Below the pieces are notes generated by a model, which did no database searches, was not told the DNA's origin, and was given only the letters and a program-made list of their open reading frames with translations. From positions 62,001 through 126,000 of the forward strand of contig NZ_BJDF01000006.1 in the NCBI RefSeq assembly GCF_005404815.1: a stretch of DNA of 64,000 nucleotides. The letters are read 5' to 3'. The DNA comes from Companilactobacillus huachuanensis. Its GTDB lineage: Bacteria; Bacillota; Bacilli; Lactobacillales; Lactobacillaceae. Shown here piece after piece: positions 18,498 to 30,990 of this stretch (the first letter of the stretch is position 1; each line of letters opens with the position of its first letter). A program made the translations under genes and the position numbers.

Positions 18498-21002
18498 ATG
18501 GACAAAGTATTTACCGAAAGCGCCAAGAATGCACTTGTTCTAGCACAAGAACAAGCTAAAAAATTTCATCATAATGCCGTAGGAACAGAACATATTCTGC
18601 TGGGCTTAGTAATGGAAAATGATGGTATCGCCGGTATTACTTTGAGGGATCTAGCTGTTAGTGATCGAGATGTTGAAGAGGAGATTGAACATCTAACTGG
18701 TTACGGCGATGTCTCATCTAATACTGCAAAGGGGATTTATTTACCATATTCTCCAAAGGGACAATTGATTTTAAGTGAATCAGAAGAAACTTCAAATTTA
18801 TATAAGGCCAATCGAATCGGAACAGAGCATATTTTATTAGCTATTCTTGATGATACTGATAATTTAGCAAATCGTATTTTGGTCAATTTAGGACTCAGCT
18901 TAGCCAAGACTAAGTCGTTACTATTGAGCAAAATGGGCGTTTCTAACAAAGCTGCTCGTCGAGGATTTGCCGCCAATGTAGCTGCAGCCCAAAAGAAACA
19001 ACAGTCTAAAGCTAATGGTAATGGTGGTACTCCAACACTTGATTCGTTATCGCGTGATTTGACAAAGATGGCTCAGGAGAATCAAATTGATCCTGTTATC
19101 GGACGTAAGCCTGAAGTTGAAAGAACTATTCAAATTCTTAGCCGAAGAACTAAGAATAATCCTGTCTTAGTCGGTGAACCAGGTGTTGGTAAAACAGCGA
19201 TTGCCGAAGGATTAGCTATTGCTATCGTTAAAAAAGACGTTCCTATCGACATGCAAAATAAACGTATCATGATGCTCGATATGGGTTCATTAGTAGCTGG
19301 TACTAAGTATCGTGGTGAGTTTGAAGACCGATTGAAGAAAGTTATTGAAGAAATTTATCAAGACAAGCATGTTATTTTATTTATTGATGAATTGCATACT
19401 TTGATTGGGGCCGGTGGTGCTGAGGGTGCTATTGACGCTTCAAATATTCTGAAACCTGCTTTAGCTCGTGGCGAGTTGCAATTGATTGGTGCAACAACTT
19501 CTAATGAATATCAAAAATATATTGAAAAAGATACTGCGCTAGAACGTCGTTTTGCCAAGGTTCATGTTGAAGAACCTAGTGCTGATGATTCAATCAAGAT
19601 TTTGGAAGGACTTCGTCCAAGATATGAACAACACCATGGCTTGACGATTTCTGACGACGCAGTGGAAGCTGCTGTTCGCTTGTCGACACGTTACTTAACA
19701 AATCGTTTCTTACCTGATAAGGCCATCGATTTAATGGATGAAGCATCAGCTAAAGTGAGAATCCATAACGTATCGAAGAATAACAAACTTGAAGAGCTAA
19801 CAGATCAATCAATGAAATTATTGAACGATAAGAATAATGCCATTCTTGATCAAGATTTTGAAAAGGCTGCTAAGATTCGTGAAGAAGAGCAAGATGTTCA
19901 AGAACAACTCACTAAACTAAAGAGCAAGAAAACTGCTGCCAATAAGAAACCAGTTGTTACAGCCGATGATATTGCTGAAGTTATCGCTCAATGGACTGGA
20001 GTTCCTGTTAAGCAAATTACTCGTAAAGAGAGTGAGAAACTGCTTAACCTTGAAAAAGAGCTCCACAAGCGTGTTATTGGACAAGATGATGCTATCAATG
20101 CAATCTCACGTGCTATCCGACGTGCCAGAAGTGGTATGAAAGATCCAGCTCGTCCAATTGGTTCATTTATGTTCTTAGGACCTACTGGTGTAGGTAAGAC
20201 TGAATTAGCTAAGTCAATTGCTGAAGTAATGTTTGGTTCTGAAGACAATTTGATTCGTGTCGATATGTCTGAATACATGGAACAATACAGCACTTCGAAG
20301 TTGATTGGTTCAGCTCCAGGTTACGTTGGATTTGACGAAGGTGGTCAACTAACTGAAAAAGTTAGAAATGAACCATACTCAGTCGTCCTACTTGATGAAG
20401 TTGAAAAGGCTCATCCAGATGTCTTTAATCTTTTATTGCAAGTCCTTGATGATGGTATTTTAACTGATGCCAAGGGCCGTAAGGTTGATTTTAGAAATAC
20501 AATTATTATCATGACTTCAAACCTAGGCGCTAGATCACTTGAAGAAAACAAGTCAGTTGGTTTTGGTGCTCGTGACGTTCATGATGACTATAAGGAAATG
20601 CAAGATCGAATCAATACTGAATTGAAGAAGTTCTTCCGTCCAGAGTTCTTGAATCGTATCGATGAAACTATCGTCTTTAAGTCACTCAACAAAGAACAAC
20701 TTAAGGCTGTTGCCAAGATTATGAGTAACAACTTGAGAAAACGTCTTGCTGAAAGAGATATCAAGCTAGTTATCTCACCATCAGCTTACAGTGACCTTGT
20801 TCGAGATGGGTATAATCCAGAGTATGGTGCTCGTCCAATGAGAAGAACGATTCAACGTGAAATCGAGGATCCAGTCAGCGAACAACTCCTAATGGGGAAT
20901 GTTAAAGCTGGAGACGAAATTAAAGTTGGTTCTAAAAAGGATAAGTTAACAGTAGTTGTTAGCAAGCCTGAAGAAAAGAAAACACTAACTCATCAAAAGT
21001 AA
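18498..21002 (+). CDS. clpC: ATP-dependent Clp protease ATP-binding subunit ClpC
   Basis: AAA+ unfoldase that feeds ClpP. The 834 residues comprise an N-domain with two Clp repeats ([17 protein letters not shown], then TEHILL twice), a first AAA domain with GEPGVGKT and [14 protein letters not shown], a middle domain with a UVR-like segment, and a second AAA domain with GPTGVGKT and [14 protein letters not shown]. The ClpP-binding-type loop VGFGARD is present. ATG start after AGAGG. In many Firmicutes ctsR (and mcsAB) sits just upstream; here there is only a repeat element. Confidence 0.97.
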   Translation: MDKVFTESAKNALVLAQEQAKKFHHNAVGTEHILLGLVMENDGIAGITLRDLAVSDRDVEEEIEHLTGYGDVSSNTAKGIYLPYSPKGQLILSESEETSNLYKANRIGTEHILLAILDDTDNLANRILVNLGLSLAKTKSLLLSKMGVSNKAARRGFAANVAAAQKKQQSKANGNGGTPTLDSLSRDLTKMAQENQIDPVIGRKPEVERTIQILSRRTKNNPVLVGEPGVGKTAIAEGLAIAIVKKDVPIDMQNKRIMMLDMGSLVAGTKYRGEFEDRLKKVIEEIYQDKHVILFIDELHTLIGAGGAEGAIDASNILKPALARGELQLIGATTSNEYQKYIEKDTALERRFAKVHVEEPSADDSIKILEGLRPRYEQHHGLTISDDAVEAAVRLSTRYLTNRFLPDKAIDLMDEASAKVRIHNVSKNNKLEELTDQSMKLLNDKNNAILDQDFEKAAKIREEEQDVQEQLTKLKSKKTAANKKPVVTADDIAEVIAQWTGVPVKQITRKESEKLLNLEKELHKRVIGQDDAINAISRAIRRARSGMKDPARPIGSFMFLGPTGVGKTELAKSIAEVMFGSEDNLIRVDMSEYMEQYSTSKLIGSAPGYVGFDEGGQLTEKVRNEPYSVVLLDEVEKAHPDVFNLLLQVLDDGILTDAKGRKVDFRNTIIIMTSNLGARSLEENKSVGFGARDVHDDYKEMQDRINTELKKFFRPEFLNRIDETIVFKSLNKEQLKAVAKIMSNNLRKRLAERDIKLVISPSAYSDLVRDGYNPEYGARPMRRTIQREIEDPVSEQLLMGNVKAGDEIKVGSKKDKLTVVVSKPEEKKTLTHQK

Positions 21003-21013
21003 GACCTTGACTA

Positions 21014-21042
21014 TTGACATTAATAGTGGTTAAGAGTATTAT
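21014..21042 (+). promoter_or_regulatory. rpoBC promoter
   Basis: Perfect -35 TTGACA (21014-21019), a 17-nt spacer and -10 TATTAT (21037-21042), starting 11 nt after the clpC stop. It leaves a leader of about 200 nt before rpoB. Confidence 0.85.
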
Positions 21043-21059
21043 CTTTTTTGAGATTCAAA

Positions 21060-21152
21060 GTTCAAATCGCATATCACGATCTATTGTCCGTGGTTATGCT
21101 AAATAAAAAACACAAAAATAGATATTTGATTCTATTTTTGGTTTTTTTTTGC
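21060..21152 (+). ncRNA. rpoB leader with hairpin and attenuator-like terminator (candidate Lacto-rpoB motif)
   Basis: Two elements follow the promoter. Hairpin 1 (21069-21099) pairs GCATA with TATGC and CACG with CGTG. Hairpin 2 (21114-21139) pairs AAAAATAG with CTATTTTT and is followed by GG and a run of T (21142-21150), like an intrinsic terminator. The position before rpoB in a lactic acid bacterium matches the published Lacto-rpoB RNA motif; I have not aligned it to the consensus. Premature termination could tune RNA polymerase synthesis. Confidence 0.6.
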
Positions 21153-21253
21153 CTAAAAATGGTTTAAAAAACCGCTTTCATGCAAAATGTAATCAAACTG
21201 TAATATTCAGATTTGATTGCGATTTGGACAAATTAAATGTTGAGGTGAAAAAT

Positions 21254-24200
21254 TTGACTTATCATAACGTTAATTATGGTGCACACCGTGTTCGTCGTAG
21301 TTATGCAAAGATCAAGGAAGTTCTTCCACTGCCAAATTTAATTGACATTCAAACAAATTCTTATAAGTGGTTCTTAGATGAAGGACTTAAAGATATGTTT
21401 GACGACATAATGCCAATTGACGATTTTGCGGGAAATCTTTCTTTGGAATACGTTGATTACAAGTTACTAGAACCAAAATATACTGTTGAAGAAGCTAGAG
21501 CACATGATGCTAACTTCTCAGCACCATTACATGTAACTTTGAAATTGACTAATCATGAAACTGGTGAAATCAAAACCCAAGATGTTTTCTTCGGTGATTT
21601 CCCTATCATGACTGATGAAGGAACTTTCATCATCAACGGTGCTGAACGTGTTATTGTTTCTCAATTAGTACGTTCACCTGGTATTTATTACAATCAAGAT
21701 ACTGATAAAAATGGCCGTGTAAACTTTGGTACAACTGTTATCCCTAACCGTGGTGCTTGGTTGGAATATGAAACAGATGCTAAAGGTCTTGGTTATGTAA
21801 GAATCGATAGAACTAGAAAATTGCCTATTTCTGAGTTAGTTAGAGCCTTAGGTTTTGGTGAAGATTCAGAAATTCTTGATATTTTCGGTGATAACGATAC
21901 TTTGAACCTTACTATGGAAAAAGATGTTCATAAGGATACTAGCGATTCACGTGTCGAAGAAGCCTTGAAAGACGTTTATGAAAGACTTCGTCCTGGTGAA
22001 CCAAAGACTGCAGATAGTTCTCGTTCATTGCTATATGCTAGATTCTTTGACCCACGTCGTTATGATTTAGCTCCAGTTGGTCGTTATAAGATCAATAAGA
22101 AGTTAAACCTTAAGACAAGACTTTTAAATAAAACTTTGGCTGAAACACTTGCTGATCCAGACACTGGTGAAGTTGTCTTAGCTAAGGATACATTGCTTGA
22201 TCGTGAAGCTATGCAAACTTTGAGTACATATCTTGATCGTGAAGACTTTAAGACTGTTACATTGAATCCTTCTGACGAAGGTGTTTTGACAGATCCTATT
22301 ACTGTCCAAATTATCAAAGTTTACTCAGAAAATGATAATGAAAAAGTTGTTAACATAATTGGTAATGGTCACATTCCAGCAACTAACCGTACAATTACAC
22401 CCGCTGATATTTTGGCTGGTATCAACTACTTCTTGAACCTTAAAGAAGGTATTGGTACAACTGATGATATTGATCACTTGGGTAACCGTCGTATTCGTTC
22501 AGTTGGTGAATTGCTACAAAACCAATTCCGTATTGGTCTATCACGTATGGAACGTGTTGTACGTGAAAGAATGTCAATTCAAGACTCAGCAACTGTTACA
22601 CCTCAACAATTGATCAATATTAGACCCGTTGTTGCTTCAATTAAGGAATTCTTTGGTTCATCACAATTGTCACAATTCATGGATCAAACTAATCCACTTG
22701 GAGAACTAGAGCATAAGCGTCGTCTATCAGCCCTTGGACCTGGTGGTTTGACTCGTGATCGTGCCGGATATGAAGTTCGTGATGTTCACTATACTCACTA
22801 TGGTCGTATGTGTCCTATTGAAACTCCCGAAGGACCTAATATCGGACTTATCAATAACTTGGCCTCATACGCTATCATCAACAAGTATGGTTTCATCGAA
22901 ACACCATATCGTCGTGTTTCATGGGATACACATAAAGTAACTGATAAGATCGATTATTTGACTGCTGATGAAGAAGATAACTATGTTGTTGCTCAAGCAA
23001 ATACACCATTGGATGATGATGGTTCATTTACTGATGATTCAATTTTGGCTCGTCACAAGGATGACAATATTGAAACAACTCCAGAAAAAGTCGATTACAT
23101 GGATGTTTCACCTAAACAAGTAGTTTCTGTAGCTACTGCATGTATTCCTTTCTTGGAAAATGATGATTCAAACCGTGCCTTGATGGGTGCTAACATGCAA
23201 CGTCAAGCTGTTCCTTTGATCAATCCACATGCTCCAATCGTTGGTACTGGTATGGAATATATTGCTGCCCATGATTCTGGTGCTGCTTTGTTAGCTGAAC
23301 ATGCTGGTATCGTTGATTATGTTGATGCTAAGAAAGTTACTATCAAACGTGACGAAGATGGCACAACTGATGAATATAAAGTAACTAAGTTCCGTCGTTC
23401 AAATAATGGTAAGAGTTACAACCAAAGACCTATTGTCCACAAAGATGAGGTTATTAAGAAGGGTGATATTATTGCCGATGGTCCAGCAATGGAAAACGGT
23501 GAATTAGCTCTTGGTCAAAACCCATTGATTGCCTTTATGACATGGAACATGTACAACTACGAAGATGCGATTGTACTTTCAGAAAAATTAGTGCGTGAAG
23601 ATGCTTATACTTCAATTCATATTGAAGAGTACGAATCAGAAGCACGTGATACAAAACTTGGACCTGAAGAAATCACACGTGAAATTCCTAACGTTGGTGA
23701 AGATTCATTGAAGGATCTTGACGAATTCGGAATTATCCGTATTGGTGCTGAAGTTCGTGATGGCGATATCTTAGTTGGTAAGGTTACACCTAAGGGTGTT
23801 ACAGAATTATCAGCCGAAGAAAGATTGCTACATGCTATCTTTGGTGAAAAAGCTCGTGAAGTCCGTGATACTTCACTTCGTGTACCACATGGTGGTGGCG
23901 GTATTATCCAAGATGTTAAGGTCTTCACTCGTGAAGCCGGTGACGAACTTGATCCTGGTGTTAACATGTTAGTTCGTGTTTACATTGCTCAAAAGCGTAA
24001 GATTCAAGTTGGTGACAAGATGTCTGGACGTCATGGTAACAAGGGTACTGTTTCAATTGTTGTACCTGAAGAAGATATGCCTTACATGCCAGATGGTACT
24101 CCAGTAGATATCCTATTGAACCCAATGGGTGTTCCATCACGTATGAATATCGGACAAGTTCTTGATCTTCACTTAGGTATGGCTGCTAGAAAACTTGGTA

Positions 24201-24862
24201 TCCATGTTGCAACACCTGTTTTTGATGGTGTTAGTGATGATGAATTATGGGACATTGTTAAAGAAGCTGATATGGATTCTGATGGTAAATCAATTCTTTA
24301 TGATGGACGTACTGGTGAACCATTTAAGAACCGTGTTTCTGTTGGTGTCATGTACTACTTGAAACTAGCTCACATGGTTGATGATAAGATTCATGCTCGT
24401 TCAATCGGACCTTACTCACTAGTTACTCAACAACCACTTGGTGGTAAAGCACAATTTGGTGGTCAGAGATTTGGTGAAATGGAAGTTTGGGCTCTTGAAG
24501 CTTACGGTGCCGCTTATACACTTCAAGAAATTTTGACATACAAGTCTGATGATGTTGTTGGACGTGTTAAGACTTATGAAGCTATTGTTAAGGGTGAAAG
24601 TATTCCTAAGCCTGGTGTTCCTGAATCATTCCGTGTTCTTGTCAAAGAATTACAAGCTCTAGGACTAGACATGAAAGTTCTCGATTCACACAAGAAGGAA
24701 ATCGAACTTAGAGATATGGACGATGACGAAGATGCTGTAAGTATCGACGCTCTATCTAAGTTTGCTAAACAACAAGAACAAAAACGTGCTGAAGAGGAAG
24801 CTAAGAAGCTTGAAGCCTCAAAAGATTCAGCTGAATCAACTAGTACAAAATCAGAAAACTAG
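21254..24862 (+). CDS. rpoB: RNA polymerase beta subunit
   Basis: Core transcription enzyme subunit; 1202 residues from the chosen start. The TTG at 21254 follows GAGGTGAAAAA and gives the usual N-terminus ([20 protein letters not shown]); an in-frame ATG at 21149 lies inside the leader terminator and has no Shine-Dalgarno. The rifampicin region has the standard [17 protein letters not shown] and [13 protein letters not shown] with no evident change, and the catalytic core has [12 protein letters not shown]. The C-terminus ends in a charged tail ([14 protein letters not shown]). Confidence 0.98.
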   Translation: MTYHNVNYGAHRVRRSYAKIKEVLPLPNLIDIQTNSYKWFLDEGLKDMFDDIMPIDDFAGNLSLEYVDYKLLEPKYTVEEARAHDANFSAPLHVTLKLTNHETGEIKTQDVFFGDFPIMTDEGTFIINGAERVIVSQLVRSPGIYYNQDTDKNGRVNFGTTVIPNRGAWLEYETDAKGLGYVRIDRTRKLPISELVRALGFGEDSEILDIFGDNDTLNLTMEKDVHKDTSDSRVEEALKDVYERLRPGEPKTADSSRSLLYARFFDPRRYDLAPVGRYKINKKLNLKTRLLNKTLAETLADPDTGEVVLAKDTLLDREAMQTLSTYLDREDFKTVTLNPSDEGVLTDPITVQIIKVYSENDNEKVVNIIGNGHIPATNRTITPADILAGINYFLNLKEGIGTTDDIDHLGNRRIRSVGELLQNQFRIGLSRMERVVRERMSIQDSATVTPQQLINIRPVVASIKEFFGSSQLSQFMDQTNPLGELEHKRRLSALGPGGLTRDRAGYEVRDVHYTHYGRMCPIETPEGPNIGLINNLASYAIINKYGFIETPYRRVSWDTHKVTDKIDYLTADEEDNYVVAQANTPLDDDGSFTDDSILARHKDDNIETTPEKVDYMDVSPKQVVSVATACIPFLENDDSNRALMGANMQRQAVPLINPHAPIVGTGMEYIAAHDSGAALLAEHAGIVDYVDAKKVTIKRDEDGTTDEYKVTKFRRSNNGKSYNQRPIVHKDEVIKKGDIIADGPAMENGELALGQNPLIAFMTWNMYNYEDAIVLSEKLVREDAYTSIHIEEYESEARDTKLGPEEITREIPNVGEDSLKDLDEFGIIRIGAEVRDGDILVGKVTPKGVTELSAEERLLHAIFGEKAREVRDTSLRVPHGGGGIIQDVKVFTREAGDELDPGVNMLVRVYIAQKRKIQVGDKMSGRHGNKGTVSIVVPEEDMPYMPDGTPVDILLNPMGVPSRMNIGQVLDLHLGMAARKLGIHVATPVFDGVSDDELWDIVKEADMDSDGKSILYDGRTGEPFKNRVSVGVMYYLKLAHMVDDKIHARSIGPYSLVTQQPLGGKAQFGGQRFGEMEVWALEAYGAAYTLQEILTYKSDDVVGRVKTYEAIVKGESIPKPGVPESFRVLVKELQALGLDMKVLDSHKKEIELRDMDDDEDAVSIDALSKFAKQQEQKRAEEEAKKLEASKDSAESTSTKSEN

Positions 24863-24886
24863 TCAAAACTTTAGGGAGGTTACCTT

Positions 24887-27800
24887 TTGATAGACGTTAA
24901 TAAATTCGAAAGTATGCAAATTGGTTTAGCATCTCCGGACAAGATTCGTAGTTGGTCTTATGGAGAAGTTAAGAAACCAGAAACTATCAACTACCGTACT
25001 TTGAAACCAGAAAAAGATGGTCTATTCGATGAAAGAATTTTCGGACCAACTAAAGACTGGGAATGTGCCTGTGGTAAATACAAACGTATCCGTTATAAGG
25101 GTATTGTCTGTGACCGCTGTGGTGTTGAAGTTACACGTTCAAAGGTTCGTCGTGAACGTATGGCTCATATCGAACTAGCTGCACCAGTCTCACATATCTG
25201 GTACTTTAAAGGTATCCCATCACGTATGGGACTTGTTTTGGACATGAGTCCAAGAAACTTGGAAGAAATTATCTACTTTGCATCATACGTAGTTATCGAT
25301 CCAGGCGAAACAGATCTAGAAAAGAAGCAACTTTTAACTGAAACTGAATATCGTAAGAAACGTGAAGAATTTGGTAACAAATTCGTTGCTAAGATGGGTG
25401 CCGAAGGTATTCGTGATTTACTTAGCCAAGTTGATATGGTGACAGAAGTTAAAGAACTTCGCGAGACTTTAAAGAGTGCTCAAGGTCAAAAACGTACACG
25501 TGCCATCAGACGTTTGGATATTTTAAGTGCTTTCCAAAAATCAGGTAACAAGCCAGAATGGATGATCATGGAAGCTATTCCCGTTATCCCACCTGACTTA
25601 CGTCCTATGGTTCAACTTGAAGGTGGCCGTTTCGCTACTTCTGATTTGAACGATTTGTACCGTCGAGTAATTAACCGTAACAACCGTTTGAAGAGATTGT
25701 TGGACTTAAATGCTCCTAACATCATTGTTCAAAATGAAAAGAGAATGTTGCAAGAAGCTGTTGATGCTTTGATCGATAATGGTCGTCGTGGCCGTCCTGT
25801 TACAGGACCTGGTAACCGTCCATTGAAGTCACTTTCTCACATGCTTAAAGGTAAGCAAGGACGTTTCCGTCAAAACTTACTTGGTAAGCGTGTTGATTAT
25901 TCAGGACGTTCAGTTATTGATGTTGGACCTACATTGAAGTTCTATCAATGTGGACTTCCACGTGAAATGGCTTTGGAATTGTTCAAACCATTCGTTATGC
26001 ATGAACTTGTTAAACGTGAAATTGCTTCTAACGTTAAAAACGCTAGAAGAAAAATTGATCGTCAAGATGATGACATTTGGGATGTTCTAGAAGACGTTAT
26101 CAAAGAACGTCCAGTATTGCTTAACCGTGCCCCTACACTTCACAGACTTGGTATTCAAGCTTTTGAACCTGTTTTGGTTGATGGTAAGTCAATGCGTTTG
26201 CACCCACTTGCTTGTGAAGCTTACAATGCCGATTTTGATGGTGATCAAATGGCTATCCATGTGCCACTATCAGACGAAGCTCAAGCTGAAGCACGTATGT
26301 TGATGCTTGCTGCCCACCATATCCTTGCTCCTAAAGATGGTAAGCCTATCGTTACTCCTTCACAGGATGTTGTTTTGGGTAACTACTATCTAACAATTGA
26401 AACAAGACATATGACTGGTGAAGGTAAGATCTTCAAGGATTCTAATGAAGTTCAAACAGCCTTATTGAACGGTGATATTCACTATCACACAAGAATTGGT
26501 ATCGCTGTTGATTCAATGCCTAACAAGCCATTCAAGGATGATCAAATAAGCAAGATTATGATTACTTCTGTTGGTAAGGTTATCTTTAACGAAATTCTTC
26601 CTGAAGATTTCCCTTACTTGAATGAACCAACTGATGACAATTTGATGCATGGTGTTCCTGATAAATACTTCCTTGGTAAAGGTGAGGATATTAATCAACG
26701 TCTTGACGAAATGGATTTGACTGACCCATTGAAGAGTGGTTATCTTTCAGATATCATTGCTCAAGTCTTCAAAGTTTACCGTGTTCAAAGAACATCATCA
26801 TTGCTTGATGACATGAAAGAATTAGGTTACACAATTTGTACACTTTCTGGTTTAACAGTTGGTGTTACTGATGTTCCTAATTTGACTGAAAAACCTGAAA
26901 TTATTGAAAAGGCCCACAAACAAGTTGCTGCAATTTCTAAGCAATTCCGTCGTGGACTAATCACTGACTCAGAACGACATGATCGTGTTATTAGTGTTTG
27001 GAATGATACTAAGGATGATATTCAACAAAGATTGATCGATTCCTTCGATCCTACAAACCCTATTAACTTGATGTCTGATTCTGGTGCCCGTGGTAACATC
27101 TCAAACTTTACACAACTTGCTGGTATGCGTGGACTTATGGCCGCTCCTAATGGTGGTATGATGGAAATCCCTGTTATTTCTAACTTCCGTGAAGGCCTAT
27201 CTGTTATGGAAATGTTCATGTCAACCCACGGTGCCCGTAAAGGTATGACCGATACAGCCTTGAAGACAGCCAACTCTGGTTACTTGACTCGTCGTTTGGT
27301 TGATGTTGCTCAAGATGTTATTGTTCGTGAAGAAGATTGTGGTACTGACCGTGGACTTGTTGTAAGTTCAATTATGGAAGGTACAGACATGATCGAACCA
27401 TTGTATGACAGACTTGTTGGTCGTTATACACAAAAGGCAGTTAAGAATCCTGAGACTGGCGAAGTTATCGTACCTCGTGGTGTCATGATGGATGAAACTA
27501 TCTCACAAAAGATTGTTGATGCCGGCGTTACACACGTTACAATTCGTTCAGCATTCACATGTGATACAAAGCATGGTGTATGTAAGAAGTGTTACGGTCG
27601 TAACCTTGCTACTGGTGAAGAAGTTGAAATTGGTGAAGCAGTTGGTACTGTTGCTGCTCAATCAATCGGTGAACCAGGTACACAATTGACAATGAGAAAC
27701 TTCCATACCGGTGGTGTTGCTGGTGGTGACGATATTACACAAGGACTTCCTCGTGTTCAAGAAATCGTTGAAGCTAGAAACCCTAAAGGTCTTGCTATCA

Positions 27801-28555
27801 TTTCAGAAGTTGACGGTATCATTACTTCAATCGATGAAAATCAAGCAGAACATACTAAGGAAATTACTGTCGAAGGTGACATTGATTCTAGATCTTATAG
27901 TGTTCCTTATACATCAAGCGTTGCGGTTGCCGAAGGTGATCACGTTAAACGTGGTGGTAAGTTGACACAAGGTTCAATCGATCCTAAGGAATTGATCAAA
28001 GTTACAAACGTTCTACATACAGAAAACTACTTGCTTGCTGAAGTTCAAAAAGTTTACCGTATGCAGGGTGTTGATATCTCTGATAAGCACTTTGAGGTTA
28101 TGGTTAGACAAATGCTCAGAAAGATTCGTATTCTTGATCCTGGTGATACAGATGTCTTGCCTGGTCAACTGATGGATATTGCTCAATTTACTGATCATAA
28201 CCGTGAAACATTATTTAATGGTGGTATTCCAGCTACTGGACGTCCAGTTCTTCTTGGTATCACTAAGGCTTCTCTTGAAACAAACAGTTTCTTGTCAGCC
28301 GCTTCCTTCCAGGAAACAACAAGAGTTCTTACTGATGCTTCAATTCGTGGTAAGAATGATCCACTTCTTGGACTTAAGGAAAATGTTATTATTGGTAAAC
28401 TTATCCCTGCCGGTACTGGTATGGCTAAGTACAACCACATGGAACCAAAGAAAGTTGGTCCTATGGCAGATAACTCATTAAATGGTGCCTACACAATTTC
28501 TGACATCGAAGCTCAAATGAAAGCTGAAGATGCAGCTAAAACAGAAAAACGTTAA
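24887..28555 (+). CDS. rpoC: RNA polymerase beta-prime subunit
   Basis: The catalytic subunit of RNA polymerase, 1222 residues. The N-terminal zinc ribbon ([20 protein letters not shown]) and the metal-chelating NADFDGD (447-453) are intact, as are the bridge-helix region [26 protein letters not shown] and the second zinc site [13 protein letters not shown]. The TTG start lies 7 nt after GGGAGGT and 24 nt after the rpoB stop, so the two are one operon. A terminator follows 6 nt after the stop. Confidence 0.98.
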   Translation: MIDVNKFESMQIGLASPDKIRSWSYGEVKKPETINYRTLKPEKDGLFDERIFGPTKDWECACGKYKRIRYKGIVCDRCGVEVTRSKVRRERMAHIELAAPVSHIWYFKGIPSRMGLVLDMSPRNLEEIIYFASYVVIDPGETDLEKKQLLTETEYRKKREEFGNKFVAKMGAEGIRDLLSQVDMVTEVKELRETLKSAQGQKRTRAIRRLDILSAFQKSGNKPEWMIMEAIPVIPPDLRPMVQLEGGRFATSDLNDLYRRVINRNNRLKRLLDLNAPNIIVQNEKRMLQEAVDALIDNGRRGRPVTGPGNRPLKSLSHMLKGKQGRFRQNLLGKRVDYSGRSVIDVGPTLKFYQCGLPREMALELFKPFVMHELVKREIASNVKNARRKIDRQDDDIWDVLEDVIKERPVLLNRAPTLHRLGIQAFEPVLVDGKSMRLHPLACEAYNADFDGDQMAIHVPLSDEAQAEARMLMLAAHHILAPKDGKPIVTPSQDVVLGNYYLTIETRHMTGEGKIFKDSNEVQTALLNGDIHYHTRIGIAVDSMPNKPFKDDQISKIMITSVGKVIFNEILPEDFPYLNEPTDDNLMHGVPDKYFLGKGEDINQRLDEMDLTDPLKSGYLSDIIAQVFKVYRVQRTSSLLDDMKELGYTICTLSGLTVGVTDVPNLTEKPEIIEKAHKQVAAISKQFRRGLITDSERHDRVISVWNDTKDDIQQRLIDSFDPTNPINLMSDSGARGNISNFTQLAGMRGLMAAPNGGMMEIPVISNFREGLSVMEMFMSTHGARKGMTDTALKTANSGYLTRRLVDVAQDVIVREEDCGTDRGLVVSSIMEGTDMIEPLYDRLVGRYTQKAVKNPETGEVIVPRGVMMDETISQKIVDAGVTHVTIRSAFTCDTKHGVCKKCYGRNLATGEEVEIGEAVGTVAAQSIGEPGTQLTMRNFHTGGVAGGDDITQGLPRVQEIVEARNPKGLAIISEVDGIITSIDENQAEHTKEITVEGDIDSRSYSVPYTSSVAVAEGDHVKRGGKLTQGSIDPKELIKVTNVLHTENYLLAEVQKVYRMQGVDISDKHFEVMVRQMLRKIRILDPGDTDVLPGQLMDIAQFTDHNRETLFNGGIPATGRPVLLGITKASLETNSFLSAASFQETTRVLTDASIRGKNDPLLGLKENVIIGKLIPAGTGMAKYNHMEPKKVGPMADNSLNGAYTISDIEAQMKAEDAAKTEKR

Positions 28556-28561
28556 TCAATA

Positions 28562-28589
28562 AAAGACGACCCTCGGGCCGTCTTTTTTT
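28562..28589 (+). terminator. Terminator after rpoC
   Basis: AAAGACG-ACCC, loop TC, GGGCCGTCTTTTTTT. A strong GC stem with a U-tract immediately after the operon. Confidence 0.92.
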
Positions 28590-28660
28590 GTATAATGATA
28601 TGGTAATTGTGATATGCTAGCCACGGATTTGGTGTGATGAGTGTTAATAGAAACTATTTA

Positions 28661-29236
28661 GGTAAGTATGCCGTTTCCAGAGCTGAGAGTATTCAATTAC
28701 TGCGCGGAACGGCCCGAGCCAAAGAACGGTCTCGAACCTCGGTTGAAGCCTCGCAAAACCCGCGAGTCTTCAACACGCCCGGTGGTGTAATTGCTGAAGC
28801 AATAACGCCACTTTCGCGGTAAATGAATACTCTCAGTTCTTCCAACTAGTTTATTTTTTCATGGCAGGAACAAATAAAAGGAAGACTTCTGCTTACTTAA
28901 ATAAATTTGTTCTATGCCTGTAACAATAATGGTTATATTAGTTTTTCATCTTTCAACCTTTAGCATAGAAATAAAGGAATATTATTGAGATATCACTGGT
29001 GCAATCCGTTACCAATATATTTCCATTTATTAAAGAAAAAGCCGCAAAAAACTAGTCGGAAGAGTCGAGAGATATTTGTGGGCAGTGGAAGTGGTGTTAG
29101 AGCTTCAGCCCTTACACCACCGGGCGTGTTTGTAGACTTACCGTTTTTTGGTAAGGCTTCAACCGAGATTCGAGACCGCTTCCCAGGCTCGTGCCGGTCT
29201 GCATAGCAGGTGAATATTCTCAGCTCTGGAGACGGC
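28661..29236 (+). repeat. Long inverted-repeat element, cores G (+) and H (-)
   Basis: Core G (28670-28848) is nearly identical to core B; core H (29052-29236) is in reverse orientation. The 203-bp spacer repeats the start of the B-C spacer (ATGGCAGGAACAA, then TTAAATAAATT). G pairs AGAGCTGAGAGTATTCA with TGAATACTCTCAGTTCT, one G-U pair. Its second hairpin is GCCTCGC/GCGAGTC, against CTTACC/GGTAAG in B. Core H ends 40 nt before the downstream gene. Short ORFs inside are products of the repeat sequence. This covers most of the 720-bp gap. Confidence 0.85.
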
Positions 29237-29275
29237 ACAAACAAAAAATGTTCAATAATTTTGGAGGTCAAGATT

Positions 29276-30097
29276 TTGCAAAAACAAGAATTAGCTTATC
29301 AAGATACTAAATTTAACTTGGATACTTACTGGGTTGATCCAATCGCTGACTTTGGAACGCCAAATAAACGTCCTTTGGCTATAATTTGTCCAGGTGGGGC
29401 CTTCAAATTTTTAACTGACCGTGAAGCTCAACCAATTGCTTTTAACTTTAATTCATTGGGTATGCATGCCCTTGTTTTGGACTATCAATTGGTTGATGAT
29501 GAACACAGTGTTTATCCATTAGCATTGCAAGAATTGGCTACGACTTTGAATTGGTTGAAATCTCAAGAAGATACACATCATATTGATTTGAGCAAAGTCG
29601 TCTTAGTTGGTTTTTCGGCCGGAAGTCACGTTGTAGCTGACTTTAACTCGATTGTTTTGGATCCGGATCAAAAAGAGAAGGTCTTTTCTGATGAACTAAC
29701 TGTTATTCCAGCTGTCGACATTCTCTGCTATCCGGTAATTGATATGACTATTGGTTGGCCTAAAGATGAAGATTGGGCGATGAAGATTGCTCCTGATATT
29801 TATTATTGGCAGGCTCAAGAACATTTAACTAGTCATGGTAGACCAACGTTTATTTGGCAGACGGTGACTGATGCAAGTGTGCCAGTAATGAATTCGATTT
29901 TGTATGCTCAAAAAATGGATATGCTGGGAATTCCTTACGAAATGCACCTCTTTGGCTCTGGAGCACATGGATTGTCTCTGGCTAACTATGTGACTCAAAA
30001 TCCTGGTAATGAAGCTAATTTGAACGCTTATGATACAAAATGGTGGGAATTATGCGTTAACTGGCTCAAGTTGCGGGAGATTATACCTAATCGTTAA
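29276..30097 (+). CDS. Alpha/beta hydrolase, probable esterase
   Basis: The 273-residue protein has the nucleophile elbow GFSAGSH (Ser114), an oxyanion-hole-type CPGGAF motif and a late GAHGL with the likely catalytic His, as in the acetylesterase/BD-FAE-like group often seen in lactobacilli. The substrate is unknown. The TTG at 29276, 7 nt after TTGGAGG, is preferred to an ATG at 29210 that lies inside repeat H. It converges with the prepilin peptidase and their stop codons overlap by 4 bp. Confidence 0.85.
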   Translation: MQKQELAYQDTKFNLDTYWVDPIADFGTPNKRPLAIICPGGAFKFLTDREAQPIAFNFNSLGMHALVLDYQLVDDEHSVYPLALQELATTLNWLKSQEDTHHIDLSKVVLVGFSAGSHVVADFNSIVLDPDQKEKVFSDELTVIPAVDILCYPVIDMTIGWPKDEDWAMKIAPDIYYWQAQEHLTSHGRPTFIWQTVTDASVPVMNSILYAQKMDMLGIPYEMHLFGSGAHGLSLANYVTQNPGNEANLNAYDTKWWELCVNWLKLREIIPNR

Positions 30098-30759
30098 ATT
30101 GTAAGTATGTTAAAAGATAAGATCATGTAGATGAAACCTGTTGCAATCGCAATGTATGGGATAAATCTGAATGATCTTTTTTGGTTGAATAAGAAACTGA
30201 TGATACAAAATAGGCAAGCAATCATTAGAATCCAAAGCGCCATCTTCAAGCCTAATATCAGACTTAGAATTGCTAGAATTTCGATGTCTCCTAAACCAAA
30301 GGGATATTTTCGGCTGATCAATAAGAGGGCAAAGTAGGTCAGAAGAGCATTTAGAATATGTAATGGTGTGAAAAATAGTGTAGGTACTATTATGAGATAA
30401 GTTATAGGGTAAACATAACCGTAGTACGCATCGGTGAATGCTAAAATTACTAAGCCAATGAATAATGGTAGGTAAATTAAGTCCCCAAAATGAATCATGC
30501 TCAGGAATATTATGCCGCCAATAAATTCCCAGAAAGGATTCCAAAAATCAATTTGATTTTTACAGCTCAAGCACTTACCATTAGTTATGAAATAGCCCGC
30601 TATAGGGATGATTTCGAACCATCGTAAGATCCTACCGCAGTAGTCACAATGTGAGCGACGTTTGACGTCGATTTGCGGATAATCATGTGCAATTACTTTT
30701 AGAAAGGAGATAATGCAAGCTCCTAGTATGAAAATGATAAAGTATAGAAAGTATTTCAA
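30094..30759 (-). CDS. comC: Type 4 prepilin-like peptidase, competence type
   Basis: Membrane aspartic protease (A24 family) that cleaves and may methylate competence pseudopilins (ComG proteins). The 221 residues have several membrane segments, two CxxC pairs near the N-terminus (CDYCG and CLSCK), an Asp in FTDAYYG and the second active-site Asp in FGLGDIE. The start is taken as TTG at 30759: the GTG three codons upstream is part of the Shine-Dalgarno GAGGTGA. Annotation as ComC rather than a pilus PilD follows from the organism and short length. Confidence 0.9.
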   Translation of the reverse strand: MKYFLYFIIFILGACIISFLKVIAHDYPQIDVKRRSHCDYCGRILRWFEIIPIAGYFITNGKCLSCKNQIDFWNPFWEFIGGIIFLSMIHFGDLIYLPLFIGLVILAFTDAYYGYVYPITYLIIVPTLFFTPLHILNALLTYFALLLISRKYPFGLGDIEILAILSLILGLKMALWILMIACLFCIISFLFNQKRSFRFIPYIAIATGFIYMILSFNILTI

Positions 30760-30817
30760 TTTAATCACCTCAGTAGAAATTACGGGGACTTGTGGATAAC
30801 TTTTTAAAAATGTTGCA

Positions 30818-30846
30818 TTGACATGGCTTTTTTAAGATGGTATTCT
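30818..30846 (+). promoter_or_regulatory. str operon promoter
   Basis: Perfect -35 TTGACA (30818-30823), 17-nt spacer, -10 TATTCT (30841-30846). The leader is about 140 nt and contains one hairpin (about 30929-30955, GTGGTT pairing with AACCAC); no U-tract follows, so a regulatory role is only possible. Confidence 0.8.
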
Positions 30847-30990
30847 AGTAGACGTGCTTTTATTGGCAGCAATATTAGTTTGTTTATTAAATATAAAGCT
30901 CATAACGTACGCCACTCATGTGGTTTATTATTTTACAAAATTATGAACCACCTGGATGTGTGTACTTAAAATTTTTAGGAGGAACTTTGA

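Noticed and set aside
21149-21253. An N-terminal extension of rpoB from the ATG at 21149
   Set aside because: The extension is not found in RpoB proteins, overlaps the leader terminator and lacks a Shine-Dalgarno, while TTG at 21254 has one.
28634-28822. A 62-codon plus-strand ORF inside repeat core G
   Set aside because: It is made of repeat sequence, the reading frame is not kept in the nearly identical core B, and there is no ribosome-binding site.
28993-29271. A 92-codon minus-strand ORF across repeat core H
   Set aside because: No Shine-Dalgarno, composition of a repeat, and overlap with the start region of the hydrolase gene.
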